From Patiria miniata (taxonomy: Eukaryota > Echinodermata > Asteroidea > Valvatida > Asterinidae): DNA of 64,000 bases. How positions within the stretch are numbered: the stretch's first letter is position 1; every line of letters begins with the position of its first letter. The stretch is taken from assembly GCF_015706575.1 (NCBI RefSeq), contig NW_024037074.1:4030001-4094000 (forward strand). Reading direction: 5' to 3'. The notes under the pieces were generated by a model. That model saw nothing but the letters and a program-made list of their open reading frames with translations. It ran no database searches and was not told where the DNA came from. This document shows positions 46,919-59,149 of the stretch, in pieces. The translations under genes were made by a program, and so were the position numbers.

Positions 46919-48450
46919 GTTTAAAACCACACACATGCCGGCTCGAGACCGATATAAAAGGTTTCACTGGTTACTGTATTTTTGAAATGTTTTTAGTCAT
47001 AAAAGTCACCCATACATGGTTGCGAGAATGTGAGAGACATCCTTTTGATATAGACACAAGAAGAAGCCTCGCTCGCGCGCCTCGACACATCAGTGCTTTC
47101 ATTTAGAAGAAATCAAGAATTTTAGGTGATTTCCAAAGATCATTCAATGAACTAATTTGGGGAAATATAGAGTGCTATCGGTGCTATATTATTTTTCCTG
47201 ATCAAAAGTTTGCACATGTTTTTTTTTGTCTTTTTTTTGTCTGCTTGTTTTTTGCATTTTTTGGGGTCTTTTCTCGAAAAGTGTAATATACACTTATAGC
47301 TGAAACTTAAACAGGTTAAGTTTTGAACATTCTTCTTCGGATTTTGTGTGGTGTTTTTTATTGGAAACGTTCAATATGCATGGAAACTCTCGAATGTGCA
47401 TTGGAAATTATGCGCATGCCAAGCAGCTAATTTTCAGAAGGGCAAGGTTTCGTAAAATCAGTTGCATCAGTTTTTGCAAAAGTGTACAAGATTTGCCCGC
47501 ACTCAAGTTGGCGACACTCCCGGACCCGTGCTATAAACCGCGGTCATCGACTCGTAATTTTCACAAAACAAACACCTAAAACATCGAGTGGAAATATATT
47601 TACCTCAGCCGTGACAATCTATCGCACTGTGAATCTATTTTCATCAGCGGGTTTCTCCAGGGAAACGTGTCGGGATGCGGCGAGGTAATACTCCCACGGA
47701 TCTGTGCATTTTCCATTATGTTTTTTTGAAATACACGGCTGGAAAAAAACCTGGGATGAGGCTTAATTGGTTGGCAAATGCCAGCCTATCGTCTCATGAA
47801 GCCACCTAAATTTTAATCACGGATGTTTCTGTGGCCATTGGAGATTACAAAATCCCTCTCCTGCATTCATTGCTGCCAAAGTACAGTTATTTTTGTTATT
47901 ACCTTTTGATTATTTTCATCACTACCCTTATCGTTTTAGCCGAAGAGTGATTTTTTTTTTTTTTCAATTTTTGTTTTATTGGTTATGGGTTATTTGTTTT
48001 CGAAAGTGCATGCACCAAGTTGTTGTTGCCAACGACAAGTACACGCATGGTGTGGGCAAGATCTAAATGTTTTCGTCTATTGTGTGGATTTGTTATTCTG
48101 ACGTCGACGAATAAGGCTGTCTTTTTTTTTTTTTTTGCCCCGCGGGAATTTTTCTTTACGGTAATTTGCGTCAGTGTCTTGTCAAGGCGAATCGCTGTTG
48201 TGAGGGGTGCACATCAATTTAAGCGAGTTCTAACGCTCCCCGACACTTAAAATGTCGCCTCTTATGCCACTAAAAAACAGAAAGTAAAGAAAACGGCAAT
48301 TGTGTTTGACAAATTAAGTTAACAGACTAGGGCTATGCTTAAGGCAAAGCTATATGTGTATACGTCTCATGGGGCGACAACCTTTTAAGTCTTGTAAACA
48401 AAAAAAGGACATGTATTTCTGCTGGTGGTTTACCTGAACACCAATTATTC
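46919..48450. other. Intergenic, nothing recognised
   Basis: T-rich low-complexity patches (47220-47260 and 48120-48136). Short frames only. Confidence 0.5.
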
Positions 48451-48454
48451 TTAG

Positions 48455-48922
48455 GGTTGCAGACCAGTAAATCGGTCCGAAATTGCCTACGCCGGCCAAA
48501 TCACGATTTGCATGCCCTCAAAATCTTCAGTATTTGAATATGCTGTGGGCCATGAACTTGAAGGTTTGTAAAAAATATGGGTGGAAGCCGTGCACAGGAC
48601 TGTGAGCTTGTAGTTCCGTTCAATTTGGATGAAATTGGGGCCTTAAAGCGCTCTATTTTGCAATGGAGTGTAGGTATCGTTTTTCAAAATGGCGATGGGC
48701 TTCAGGACTATTTTCAGGGGTGATCATCTTCGGATGGAAATTTCTCCTACAAGTCATCAGTTGACCCCCAAAAATTGAAAAGAAAATGAAGGATGATGAA
48801 ATAAGCTTTAATTTGATGTGTGTCTCGAACACCTTGGAGAGTTGTGAGTATTTTTCCCGAATTTCTGAAGTGGGAGCATTTACCATTGGGGTCTATGGAA
48901 GTTTATTTACTGGTCTGCAACC
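48455..48922 (+). mobile_element. TTAG-flanked inverted-repeat element, full
   Basis: An 18-bp terminal repeat, GGTTGCAGACCAGTAAAT, is perfectly inverted at both ends of a 468-bp element. TTAG lies on each side (48451-48454 and 48923-48926) and is the likely target duplication. The body is non-coding; the 77-codon minus frame shows no domain. A truncated copy in the opposite orientation lies at 9886-10247. Superfamily not assigned. Confidence 0.88.
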
Positions 48923-48926
48923 TTAG

Positions 48927-49468
48927 AGCGCGTAGGATGCAGATGCACGCTAGCTTGATATAGAATATAAAACGTTTAAAACGGAAATAAACGCATCGAT
49001 CTTCTTTTTTTTAATGACAAAAAACCCATCATGTCTCGTGAACATGCAATTTACGACTTAAAAAGATCTGACGCCTCGTTGCAGCGGTAATATCGACATT
49101 ATAAGGGCCACAGGTGTAAACCTTGAGAACCAGCGGTCCGTTATAGATACCGCTGGTGTTCGAGTTCAGGTCGAATGTATTTCTTACGATTCGTAGGCAT
49201 ACGGCGACATTTAGTTTTGTGTATAAACATTATTTTGCTTTGCAAAGGAGAGACCAACGGACTTCAAGAAACTTGAAGTAATGGCGCGATTCCATTGCGT
49301 AAGTTGGGCAACATTGACGATGGGGAAATTTCAGTCATGGTACCTTTCACGAAATTTTGGCAAAGCACAAACTGCGCCTTACGCAACAAATAATGTCGTT
49401 ATCATTTTAGGTAAGTTTTAACGTGCCATTTGAAAATGACGTCTGTATTTGCTCTATCAAAGTCATAT
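48927..49468. other. Intergenic, nothing recognised
   Basis: Unique-looking sequence with no gene. Confidence 0.5.
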
Positions 49469-49476
49469 ATTTATAT

Positions 49477-49889
49477 CAGTGGCGTAGCTAGGATTGTTTT
49501 CAGTAGGGGGCACAGGGGGGGGGGGACCAGCATGTTATGAGGGGGAACCAAGGGTGGACTCAACAACATATACAACATTTCCCCCAAATGTCCAGGCCAC
49601 CGCAAGTGCTGCAAAATTTGAAAAGTAGGGGAGGGGAAGGACCTCCTTTGACGCTAGACGGTGCTATCTTTTTTTCTTATCAAAATAAAGCCGTGCGGTT
49701 AAGGGAAGTCAAAAATAGCCATCTAGATAACTCTTCGTTTTAACAACTCAAACAATACATAAAAAAACATTTGTGTGTGTGTGGGGGGGGGGGGGAGGGG
49801 GCACCTGGGGGCACTGCACTGGGAATTTATGGGGGAAGGGAGGGGGGGGGGGATACGTTCCCCCAGCCCCCCTCCCCGCTACGCCACTG
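49477..49889. mobile_element. hAT-type MITE, GTGGCGTAGC family
   Basis: The ends are CAGTGGCGTAGCTAGG and, from the right, CAGTGGCGTAGCGGGG. Flanking 8-mers are ATTTATAT (49469-49476) and ATTTAAAT (49890-49897), seven of eight identical. G-rich tracts fill both subterminal regions. CAGTGGCGTAGC is a hAT terminus I know from many animal genomes. It is 413 bp and non-coding. Confidence 0.88.
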
Positions 49890-49897
49890 ATTTAAAT

Positions 49898-51732
49898 CCA
49901 GATCCATATAACCCAGACAGAGCTATGGGCGGAGTACGCCCCAACATATTTTTCCTTTTCCAACCGACGCGGGATTTTATTTTCGAACAGAGCCTTAAGC
50001 TAAGTGGTATTTTTTTTTAAAAAGAGGCACACGTGTTATTAATTGCATACAACTTGTGCCTCAAAATTTCAGATTATAACAAAGGGCACAGATCGAGGAG
50101 CATTATTTTTCACGGACGAAAAGCCTTGACAAAGAAAGGGGGAAAAGCTGGCATACTAACACAGTTATTTCGACGTGCTGTAACATCCCTCGTCGCCCTT
50201 CTGACATCAAGGGCAGCATCTACCGCCCCCGCTTTCAGAAGGTAAACTACCCTCTTTTTAGGGTTAACATGATGACGGTAAACCGGCAGTCCATCTCGAC
50301 TGAGTCAACAAGCGGAAGGCACGGGTGCTTTACCTCATTCCAACTGTGGACATAACCCGATCGCATCACGATCACATCGAGTCATCATGTTTACCGGCCC
50401 CTCCAGTTTATTTCCCCGTCCCATCAGACCCTTCCCAAGACATCAAATATAGCATCTGCGGGGAGCTCTTAGCGTGGGCCAACCGGAAACCAGCGCAGTA
50501 TGCCTCGCCTCGCCTCGTTCTCGGCCCTAATTCCCGCTCCCCTGTCTGCACTTTCCCCTCGCAGATTTGTTTTTTTCCCCCTCTTATACTGCGCATTCCG
50601 CTGCTGCATCTTGACGACCCGGTTTAAGAGCAGGAGTTTGCCCACCGAGGGCTCCCGCTGAACGTCAACATCTTCCCGGTGGTTCACTGGTTTGTCTCTT
50701 GGGTGAATTGCAGCTCATGCCCCTTGAATTAGCGGACAGTCGTAGGCCCTACATAATAGAGAGCAAACAGATCCTTCGCCGCTGCTCAGCTGCCTATAGT
50801 GCAGTGGGCTTGAAATTTGATCTTCGCCCGTTAATTCTGATTTTCATAAAACAAAAAAGGAACGAGCGCGGAGATACGATTTCAGCAACAGTTGTTACGC
50901 CCTCTAGCGACGCCGCTGGGCACGACACAATCATGAGGGGAGGCGGCTTGTCGCGAGGAGTCACATTTCGCCGTGGTGAATCTGTGACTCGGGAACCTTT
51001 CATGGCCATGAACTTTAGTCAAGTGCGCCGGGCGATTCGGCGGGGGAGGCATGATTTGAAGATGTTTTCCCCCGTGCTATTTTCGAATTCATCTCGAAAT
51101 TAGATTCCTTGTCTAAACTTCTATTTTTCTTGCAATCCAAGAGGTATTCGCTGTTGAATTATGAAAATCGGCCCATGTTGAGTTATTGAATCGTTACTGT
51201 ACTTATTGAAATGCTTGCGGCCAGACAAGGAATTGTTTAAATTAACAGCTTGACATTTACCCATCACCGACACGTTAAAAACGTTATACAACCAGTGTTT
51301 TCCAAGAGCTTGCAGGTAAAACTATAGTTAAAGAGCTCGCTCAAGTGTGATTCGAAGACGCAACGTTTCAGTGCCGTAGCCAGCCCGGTGAAAGGGTGTG
51401 GTCATTTTAAACACGAAGTGGACCTTTTCATGTCTAATAAACGAATGGAAATACACATTTGAGTGAAACTCAAATGTCAATCGCGAGGAAAAAGTAGACC
51501 TGCGGCCGATTTGGACCCCCGACCACCAAGGCCTGCCTACATGCCTGCATTTTCTGTCTAGCTCAGCCTTCTAGCTACTCGTCCATATAGCACTACATTA
51601 GGCTTGATTAAAGTTAAATAGTCGATTTCCAATGAGCAGCAGGATATTGACTAGCCGTACCAAGTTTACATCTATTGTGCTGGTTGGGAACATGATATGA
51701 TGAAAAGTCCAAACTCCCTTGGAAAATGCATC
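49898..51732. other. Intergenic, partly GC-rich
   Basis: The segment 50160-51060 is GC-richer than its surroundings and non-repetitive, with frames open on both strands (50325-51103) but no domain recognised. At 51370 CAGTGCCGTAGCCAGC resembles a single end of the GTGGCGTAGC hAT family; no partner was found. Confidence 0.4.
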
Positions 51733-51835
51733 GTGGCCCTGCAGGGACATCACACATCGCAAATATCTTATATTTATGAAAATACTTGCGATGTCGCAAA
51801 CATATTTGCGATGTGTGATGTCCCTTCAGGGCCAC
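51733..51835. repeat. Inverted repeat with 34-bp arms
   Basis: The left arm 51733-51766 (GTGGCCCTGCAGGGACATCA onwards) pairs with 51802-51835 with a single mismatch. The 35-nt spacer includes TTGCGATGTCGCAA, itself near-palindromic and echoing the arm word TGCGATGT. It is a fold-back element or a hairpin-forming transcript unit. Confidence 0.9.
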
Positions 51836-54682
51836 CATACACGTGACCTGGAAGACCTGTTTCCGAGTATTCTAACCGCACAATCCTAAACGAATGTCGG
51901 ACAGGGCGCATGCACGCGATGTGCTTCGAGTCCGTTTGGAGGTGAACGACATCTGACAAATATTGACTTTCGATTAAAACGCACTAACCCCCTCCCCCCC
52001 CCCCCCCCCCCTGTTATGCAGCGGGCCACATTGCGTAGTTCCCCAGACTCGCGAAGGGACGACCCATAATTACACCTGCAAAAAACCCGGAACCGTTGCC
52101 TCGACTTGAACAAACCCTCGACCGAACTAAATAAATGCGATTTATGCTGTCAAAACAAGGGCATGCGCCCAAACCTCTACCGTCGTTATAAGTATTATTA
52201 TCACAAGTTTGTCGAGACAGTAAGGAATTATTCCACAGAGCCCCAGAGGCATAATTTTGTGATGAAAAAGCGATTGCTTACAAGTTCTGTGAGGTTCTAT
52301 CACCGCCTCGATGCATATGAATGGACACCTGATCTGTTCATATTATTCTTGATTGGTCGGTATTCACTGCAAAAAAAACAACAAACACATTTAAAAAAAA
52401 AATATTTTTTGGACGTCTACATCCCTCTGAACTGTGTTCGGTTGTTTTGTTCTGTTTTGGGCACGAACAGATTCTTGCGAGCAGACTGGCTCCCGGTCCG
52501 TACATTATCAATACTGATGGTGGGTCGGGAACAAGCCTACCTCGCGAGAGCGGAGTTATTGCCTGGCAGGCAATAATTCAATATTGTAGAGTAATAAAGA
52601 TGAACATTTAGAAAAGGAATCTATTTTGGGGAATGAAACACATAAATAGCACGGAGAACGTTCTATCTCTGGAGAGATAGTAACTCGCCGTAGGTACCAA
52701 TTTGAAATGTTTGCCCTTGTTCGCTTCCAATTTCGTACAATACAGATAACACAATGGTGTAATTTAAACAATGCAGTACAAAGTGCCGTTTGTGCTTGCA
52801 TTCTTCATTCCAGTCAACGTTGAAACGTTCGTGCCTGATCCTTTGATCATTAACTGTGAGCAACCAGCGGTGGCTAAACCTCGGTGGCTGACTTAATTCT
52901 GTTACCTGACCAACACACCGCCGCGCACTCCTTCCTAAACATTAACGGTACCTGGTTGAACAGAGAATGATGACGATCGACGAAAGAAATGCACTTTTGG
53001 GGGCCCAACTGAATCCTCGCAATGTTTCCTCGAATGAGGAAATCAGAAGCATCTGAAAAAGGGAGGATTTTTTTTTCGTTCCGTAGTTATCACGTCAGTA
53101 AAACATTCCACTGACATCCTGTACTGTTATCAGATTAAAAAAGAAAAGAAAGAAATGCAATAGTGCATAGTCTTCTGAAATACTTGTTCGGCGCTGCCAC
53201 GTCACTCTCAGAGTTTTCGGGATTTTTTTACGGTTAGTGAAAAAAATGATGAAAATAGGTTTGGCGATGCGAATGGAATTTCTTTTTCCTTTGCTAAAAG
53301 TACTTCCTCTGTGGGCATTAGCTTCCACGTTTGCGCGCATTTGTCGTAGATAAAGATGTTTCTTTTTATTTTCCGGGTGAAGGAACTTTTATTTCCTGAA
53401 TTTGTTGAGTTTGTTTTTGCCCAAAGAAGCACCGCATTATGTGCCAAGCACACTCTATGTCAGACGTGCCACTTCAAATTTCAAAAGGTAAGTGCATATT
53501 AAAACCACACTGCAATTTTATATTCCTGTAATTTTTGTTTTCTAACAAACCCCTGATTTCTTTCATATCTCTTTAAAGGAATAAAATAAATGTTCATGCT
53601 CGACTTATAATTGCTGCAGCGGCAACGGTCGTTACTGTGAGTCGAGATAACATAAGTATTCAATATCTCATTTCCGCAAAATGTGTGTCAATTTTTTTTC
53701 CAGACTGAGCATAATTATTTCGAAAAGCGGGAACGCAGCGATAAAGGTGAGGGCTGTCAGACATCAATAGACAATTCATGATGAAAACAAAATGCAGGGC
53801 GTTGTTCGCCATTCTCTGACTGTTTTAATGGCTCATTATGTTGTAGTGAGTCATCCAAAAAGAGGATCAGGGTAAACATGGGGATTTAACTCAGGAGTGA
53901 ATTCCCCCATGCATTTCGGCCCTCTCTTTGACTCAAACAGATTTTATTCACGAGTCGGCCATACTAAATTGCTAGCGAGGTAAACTCTTCATTTTTGGAA
54001 CATGCGACTAGAAACGAAAGCAACGAAATAGAAATTCATTACAAATTAATACAGTCTGCTCTGATGAATAATTTAAAACTTGTGATTAAGTTTACCCTAA
54101 TGTTTTAAGCCACATTAAACAAAAATAAATTAAAGTGAGGCTTGGAGAGCACTGCAAGTATTATGACCGTGTACCTTCCACAAAAATCAGATGTAGCGAA
54201 AGTGTCAAGTTGTTTTTAACACCTTTTTTTTAATTTTAAACCAAAGGCGCTTTTCATTTAGACCGATTTTACAATCATGTCGGCAACTGGGTACACGGAT
54301 CGCCAAGCAATAGTATTTCTTTGGAGGTACATAGTTGAGCAGTGTTAATTGATTAAGTTTACGTCAGGTGAAAAAAAACAAGACAGAGAAGGTGTTCCTT
54401 TGCTTTTGCCACGTTGTCACGAGTGGCTCCTCAATATAGCCGTTGGAGACAATGAAGAGCATTTGCGTGTCACTGATTAAGTACTGACACTCAGATTAGG
54501 CTCAGAACAGTACTTCACTAAAGACAACTTAAAGGGTCATGTAACAAAGTTCTTTTTAAATGCAATCCTTGAAATTTATATACCTTTGTGTCCGAGTTAA
54601 TTTTCAATCTTCTTATCGCCATTTCATGGGCGTTTTGGTGCCGTTTTACGTTTCTATGTTAATGCATCTTTAACTTAACACG
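51836..54682. other. Intergenic
   Basis: A long C run lies at about 51987-52010. The segment 52475-52509 is an inverted copy of 42971-43005. The 156-codon frame at 52106-52576 lacks an ATG at its first codon and runs into that repeat. The remainder is AT-rich with nothing recognised. Confidence 0.45.
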
Positions 54683-54690
54683 CCTGTTCG

Positions 54691-55016
54691 CAAGGGCGGA
54701 TCCAGAAGACAATTTTTGGGGGGCCAAAAAAAAATTTGGTCCCTCCAAAAAAGTGGGTCCAAAAATTACGGCGTGGGGTTCGGGGCCCGCTTAAGGGCCC
54801 CGAAATTTTTTTGGATTCTAGATGCTCTGTGGTGCGATCTGAGGCAATTTCTGACCACTTTTACCAATGTTTTTTGAGGAAAAGATGGTGGTGTACTCAT
54901 TGCCTGCCTTTATTGCGACGTCACATAAAAAAAAAAAATTGGTTTCGTTTTTTTTTTTTGGGGGGGGGGGGGCCATGGCCCCCTTTGCCCCCCCCCCCCC
55001 CCTGGATCCGCCCTTG
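54691..55016 (+). mobile_element. hAT-type MITE, GGATCC family, copy 2
   Basis: A 326-bp element with ends CAAGGGCGGATCCAG and CTGGATCCGCCCTTG and the perfect 8-bp duplication CCTGTTCG (54683-54690 and 55017-55024). It matches the nested copy at 36381 along its whole length, including the G/C runs. The outermost base differs (C here, T there) but is complementary between the two ends of each copy. Confidence 0.95.
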
Positions 55017-55024
55017 CCTGTTCG

Positions 55025-57516
55025 GGGCTCCAACTGCGCCTGCGCAAATCAACATATTTCCATTTTTTTTCCTCGGAATAATTAATCCGCCGTATGCATG
55101 AAAAACAAAAATTGTACTGAAATAAGAATAGAATTTAGGGGAAAAATTGTAGGCCTACTGCACCTGCACCTTGTTAAGCAAGGTTCGTGTGCTCCATGTT
55201 AAGGGCCAGCTTTTTTTCCCATCTCATCTTTACTTCAAGAAAAATTGCAGATATGCCTAAAAAAAATGCTATTGCCTTATAAGACTTTTGCTTACCACGT
55301 TTACATTAATCTGCTGTGTTTATCCCGAATTGAAAATTGTCAAACCTGGATGTGCGCACGCGCAGTGTGAATAGCGACCCGGCTAATTGTAAAGTACATT
55401 CAACTGGTGTCATCATCTTAACAAATGCGATAAAAAACAACAACAAACAAACAGGAGACGGAAAGTTTGGCCATGTAACTTGTCCATGAGTGATACCGAG
55501 CCATCCTTATCATAGCGCCCCCTCGGAGTAAAATATGGTAACGCAAGCATCTTACGATGTCCAGATTGGCATCTTAGTTAATTCAAATGTCTCCACCTGA
55601 CAAGAGTGACACGTTCTTATCAAAATGCCGTGTTCAACATGACACGGATTGTATGTCCTGACAAACCCTACACTGGCTACTTCTGTCAATAAGCTCAACA
55701 AAATCGATTTGAGAGATGTCTCCAAGTGGACAAAAAAGACATCTTTAAGTGCAATGACACCCGCGGGGAATCTAAGATGTCTTAATGCCAGATGTCTTAG
55801 GTATTATCGGTAATTCTCTTGTGACAACCAGAAGATAGAGCTTTACTGGCTGAATTAACATAAAACAACCTGGAGCCATATTTTCCACACACTCTTGTTG
55901 ATCGAAAAGAAAAGTTACGGGCCCAGTAAACGTTCACACCACTCGACTGGCTTGAAAAAGTTGGAAGCAAAGAACATAAAGATTGAGGTACGACATTTTG
56001 GACCTCTCTCCTTCTCTCATACACGAATTGTTTGTTTATACTTGAAAACACATAAGCGAGGCATGTGGACCAGCCATAATAATGTGTGGTGCTTATATAG
56101 CGCCTTATACCAAACGTGTAAAAGCGCTTTACAACTATTACCTCTGCTCATCAGCCATGATTGACAGCGCCTTCCTCTGTTTGCATTGTTTATCATGGTT
56201 TTTAACTAATGGGAATACAAACCAATAAGGATGAAGGGTCAACATCAGCTTGACGAAATTGCATTTAAGAAACATGTATCGCACACGTGCCGCTAACTAT
56301 ATACAAGAATAACACAAACAATTAAGTCAAATTGATTCAGAATGGTTTTCAAAAGTGTCTTCGTTCATCAGTCTAAATAAGGGCCAGATTATGCAGAGGC
56401 AATTGTGTTACGTGGTGAGCTAATACGATTGCACCACCAGGCTTGCTTCAGTTTGAAACACAAGTGACAGTCAGTAACTCTAGCGGTCAGTCAGTGTGAG
56501 AAAGTTACAAAGGAGGGAACACTTAGTCGGCCCTTAGGAGCAGAAAAGAACTAACGGTAATACGGTATGTGAATGCACTCTTACAAGTGACAAAGGTACC
56601 CGATTTTATTAAACCAAACCTAGCCCCATTCAACAAACTAATTATACGAACCTCCGCAATTGGACATCGGGGTGCCGTTTGTGTTAAAATACTACCAAAT
56701 GGATCTGGCGGTCCTGATCATCAGTCGATTTCAATTATTTCAATCAAACCCCAACGGATATAAAATCAATAACCTGTTTAAGTCTTCTTCTCTTTACGTT
56801 TGTCACGTAATTGGTTTTTTTCTTCAAAAATAGTTGGTTTTACATGTCAATTTTAGGTTGCTAAATGCAGTTCCCCTTGACAATGCCATTATCACTAACG
56901 ACTCTTTTGGAGGTGAACAATCAGTCTTTGAATGAAAGACGTCTCCGTCTTTAACAATTTGCACACAGCTCGCAGTCTATTTACCAGCAAATTTAACTAG
57001 CCTCGTATCTTTTGACCCAACTGAAAACATCACCTTTGTTTCCAGAATCGGGAGTTCGTTTGGGAGAATGGGAATTTAGCTGCGCGTCGTTTGTGAATCC
57101 GGGAGCAACAATAAGTACGTTGGGGATCCGGGTTCTGTTTTTCCTAGTGCTGCAACCCGCACAGCCAGCTTCGAAAAAAACATTGCATCGGACAAAAGAT
57201 CATTTCCCGATGAAAATCTCTGGGGTTGTCATTGAAAACCTGTGGATATTTCTCTTGGTATTGAAGGGACTTCACCTCCCCCTAAATAGCTGCGAGCGTG
57301 CGGGTCGACATTGTATATTCTGCGGAATAAACCGCGGGATTTTTGTTGTTTTTTTCCCACGTCGTTAGAAAGTCAGTCCGGAGGAGAATAACATAAACAC
57401 GTTTTGCGTTGAAGACAAAGTCCAATTTTATCGCGGTATGCGTGTTTGCTTGCTAAAATTCAGGTTTTTGTCCTCTAACCCGACGACCAAAACAAAATCC
57501 GTCTCAAGCTGCAATC
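55025..57516. other. Intergenic
   Basis: Clusters of the word GATGTCT occur in both orientations at 55713-55799. A retroelement-tail-like fragment lies at 56076-56134 (listed separately). No gene was recognised. Confidence 0.45.
56076..56134 (+). repeat. Interspersed-repeat fragment (AGCGC...AGCGCTTT)
   Basis: GTGGTGCTTATATAGCGCC followed by AAAAGCGCTTTACA is a pattern I recognise from common deuterostome interspersed repeats, probably a LINE or SINE 3' part. It is too short to classify. Confidence 0.4.
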
Positions 57517-57580
57517 AAAGGGGTGAGAGTGGGATTTCCCCTCACTCGAAAGGGGTGAACGTGGGATTTCCCCTCACTCG
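57517..57580 (+). repeat. 32-bp tandem doublet with kappaB-like sites
   Basis: Two 32-bp units (57517-57548 and 57549-57580) differ at two positions. Each contains GGGATTTCCC, which fits the NF-kappaB consensus GGGRNNYYCC, inside a partly palindromic GGGGTGA / TCCCCTCA frame. Confidence 0.85.
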
Positions 57581-58525
57581 AAAGCAGTGTCTGCACAGCA
57601 GTATTTGTTATATATCCATGATAACAGGGCTAGTGTAGACACCCCCAAACCGCATCCTATAGCTGACGTGCATGATATTGTACAAACAACTAAAAAGCAC
57701 TCAGAGAGCGCACAACCCCGCCAAGGCTAAACAATTTCCCGCCATTACACACAGCACCAATGCAAAGTGGTTTCCAAAACAAATTCTTTAACTCAAACAT
57801 TTTGAAGTTTACATGTATATGCCTAGGCGCCTGTGTTGGTCTACCTTTCCACTCCCCTATTGTATAAAATATTCTTGTCCAGCGACCTGTGTGGTAAGAT
57901 TAGCTGGGTGATTAGCAATCTCGTCCCCAGGTCGTCGGGCAGTGCGCGCCCACCACCGTGCTGCTCTCCCACCCTGGTATTGGATCATTGCACGTGCACG
58001 ATTTTTGAACACGTATGCAAATGAGGAATAGTCTGGTACCTGCATGTGTATTTCATTAGCGTTTGTTTTTGTATGCGGTGTCTTGGGTAAGAACAGCTGC
58101 ATCAATTCGTCGCGCCTTGAGTTATGAAAACACTATTTTTTTAAAGTTAAAATGTTACAGTCTGGTCCGCCAATATGCATTATCACATTTCATATTAATA
58201 TAAGCAAACAGGAAAGAAAAGGGGTATTTTTGAGAAGGCGTGCACGTTATAATTACAATGATCGTGAAAACACGTAATGCACGTTGGAATTAACAAACAC
58301 CAACTACACGATATAAATCCATTACTAGCAAATTGCGGTGTCGACTCAGGATACAGGAAAAAAGCTTCCTATCCAGGGCTTACTATTGGAAACGAGGTTG
58401 GAAATAAAGTAAGCACTGGGGACGAGGTTGGGTGATTAGGCATACAGGGTCACCGGGTCAGTACCACACACACGAAGCTGGTCCCACATGGTGAAAGTTT
58501 TGCATATGATGGGTGAAAAATCCTG
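57581..58525. other. Intergenic with a miniature repeat
   Basis: Contains the repeat at 57917-58043, listed separately. The word CTCGTCCCCAG occurs at 57917 and inverted near 58425. No gene was recognised. Confidence 0.45.
57917..58043 (+). repeat. Interspersed repeat, copy 1
   Basis: The block ACACGTATGCAAATGAGGAA, TAGTCTGGTACCTG (58009-58042) matches 61944-61977 on the opposite strand at 33 of 34 positions. Weaker similarity extends back through CACCCTG-ATTGGATCATT to CTCGTCCCCAG. It is probably a miniature DNA element; its ends are not defined. Confidence 0.7.
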
Positions 58526-58706
58526 GGAAAAAAACTCCTGCATCCTGGCGCAGATCACTTCCTAAATCTAATGGACTTGTCCTTGTACCAAGGACCACCC
58601 CCGAGAAAAGTTTCATGAAAATCCATCCATAATTTTTGAGTAATCCTGTTACCAGAAAAAACCAACCAACGCCGATGCAAACATAATCTCCTTGGCGGAG
58701 GTAAAA
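58526..58706 (+). mobile_element. RTE-like LINE 3' end
   Basis: The run TTGTCCTTGTACCAAGGACC, TTTCATGAAAATCC, GAGTAATCCTG, CCAACGCCGATG and CTCCTTGGCGGAGGTAA matches a 3' untranslated end that I know from RTE-clade LINEs in many animals. No reverse-transcriptase sequence lies upstream, so this is a 5'-truncated insertion. Confidence 0.65.
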
Positions 58707-59147
58707 ATAGGAATTAACGTCAGAAATTTACAAACGCCCCAAGGGTTAAATAATAACCCCGGTCGGAACAAATATAATAATTTCCCAGCAAAATACTTCT
58801 CAAATTCGAAACTGCGTTTCCGGAAAAAAAAATCTCATCTCATCAGGAACACCGAAAATATACACATGGTAGGCATCATAGGTGGCACTAAGTGTTCGCT
58901 CCTACTCATCGCCCAAACAGGGCACTCCCTTCCAAGCGCCCTGTTTAAGGGCGGTGGGTATAAGCGAACACTAAGAGATTGTGACCATTAACTCTTGGTG
59001 GCGCTACATATTGGGGTTAAGACGGGAATGTTTGCTGCCACCTAGAGTCTCAAAAGCCTGCAGTTCGCTTCAACCTTTGACCCTTATTAGTAAATACTTA
59101 ATGCTTGGCAGTTTAAGCAGGTTTGACATTGATGTGCGCCATCTAAA
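58707..59147. other. Intergenic with a small fold-back
   Basis: Contains the fold-back at 58893-58970. The remainder is unremarkable. Confidence 0.45.
58893..58970. mobile_element. Small fold-back, TGTTCGCT ends
   Basis: TGTTCGCT, then CGCCC, then AAACAGGGC on the left mirror GCCCTGTTT, GGGCG and AGCGAACA on the right. CTAAG lies on each side (58888-58892 and 58971-58975) and may be the target duplication. It is about 78 bp. Confidence 0.65.
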
Positions 59148-59149
59148 TA

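Noticed and set aside
51525-51600. Another tRNA-like stretch (minus strand, GGTCGGGGGTCC)
   Set aside because: The B box fits poorly and no second copy was found in the window.
52106-52576. 156-codon frame
   Set aside because: Starts without an ATG, runs into a dispersed repeat at its end and matches no family.
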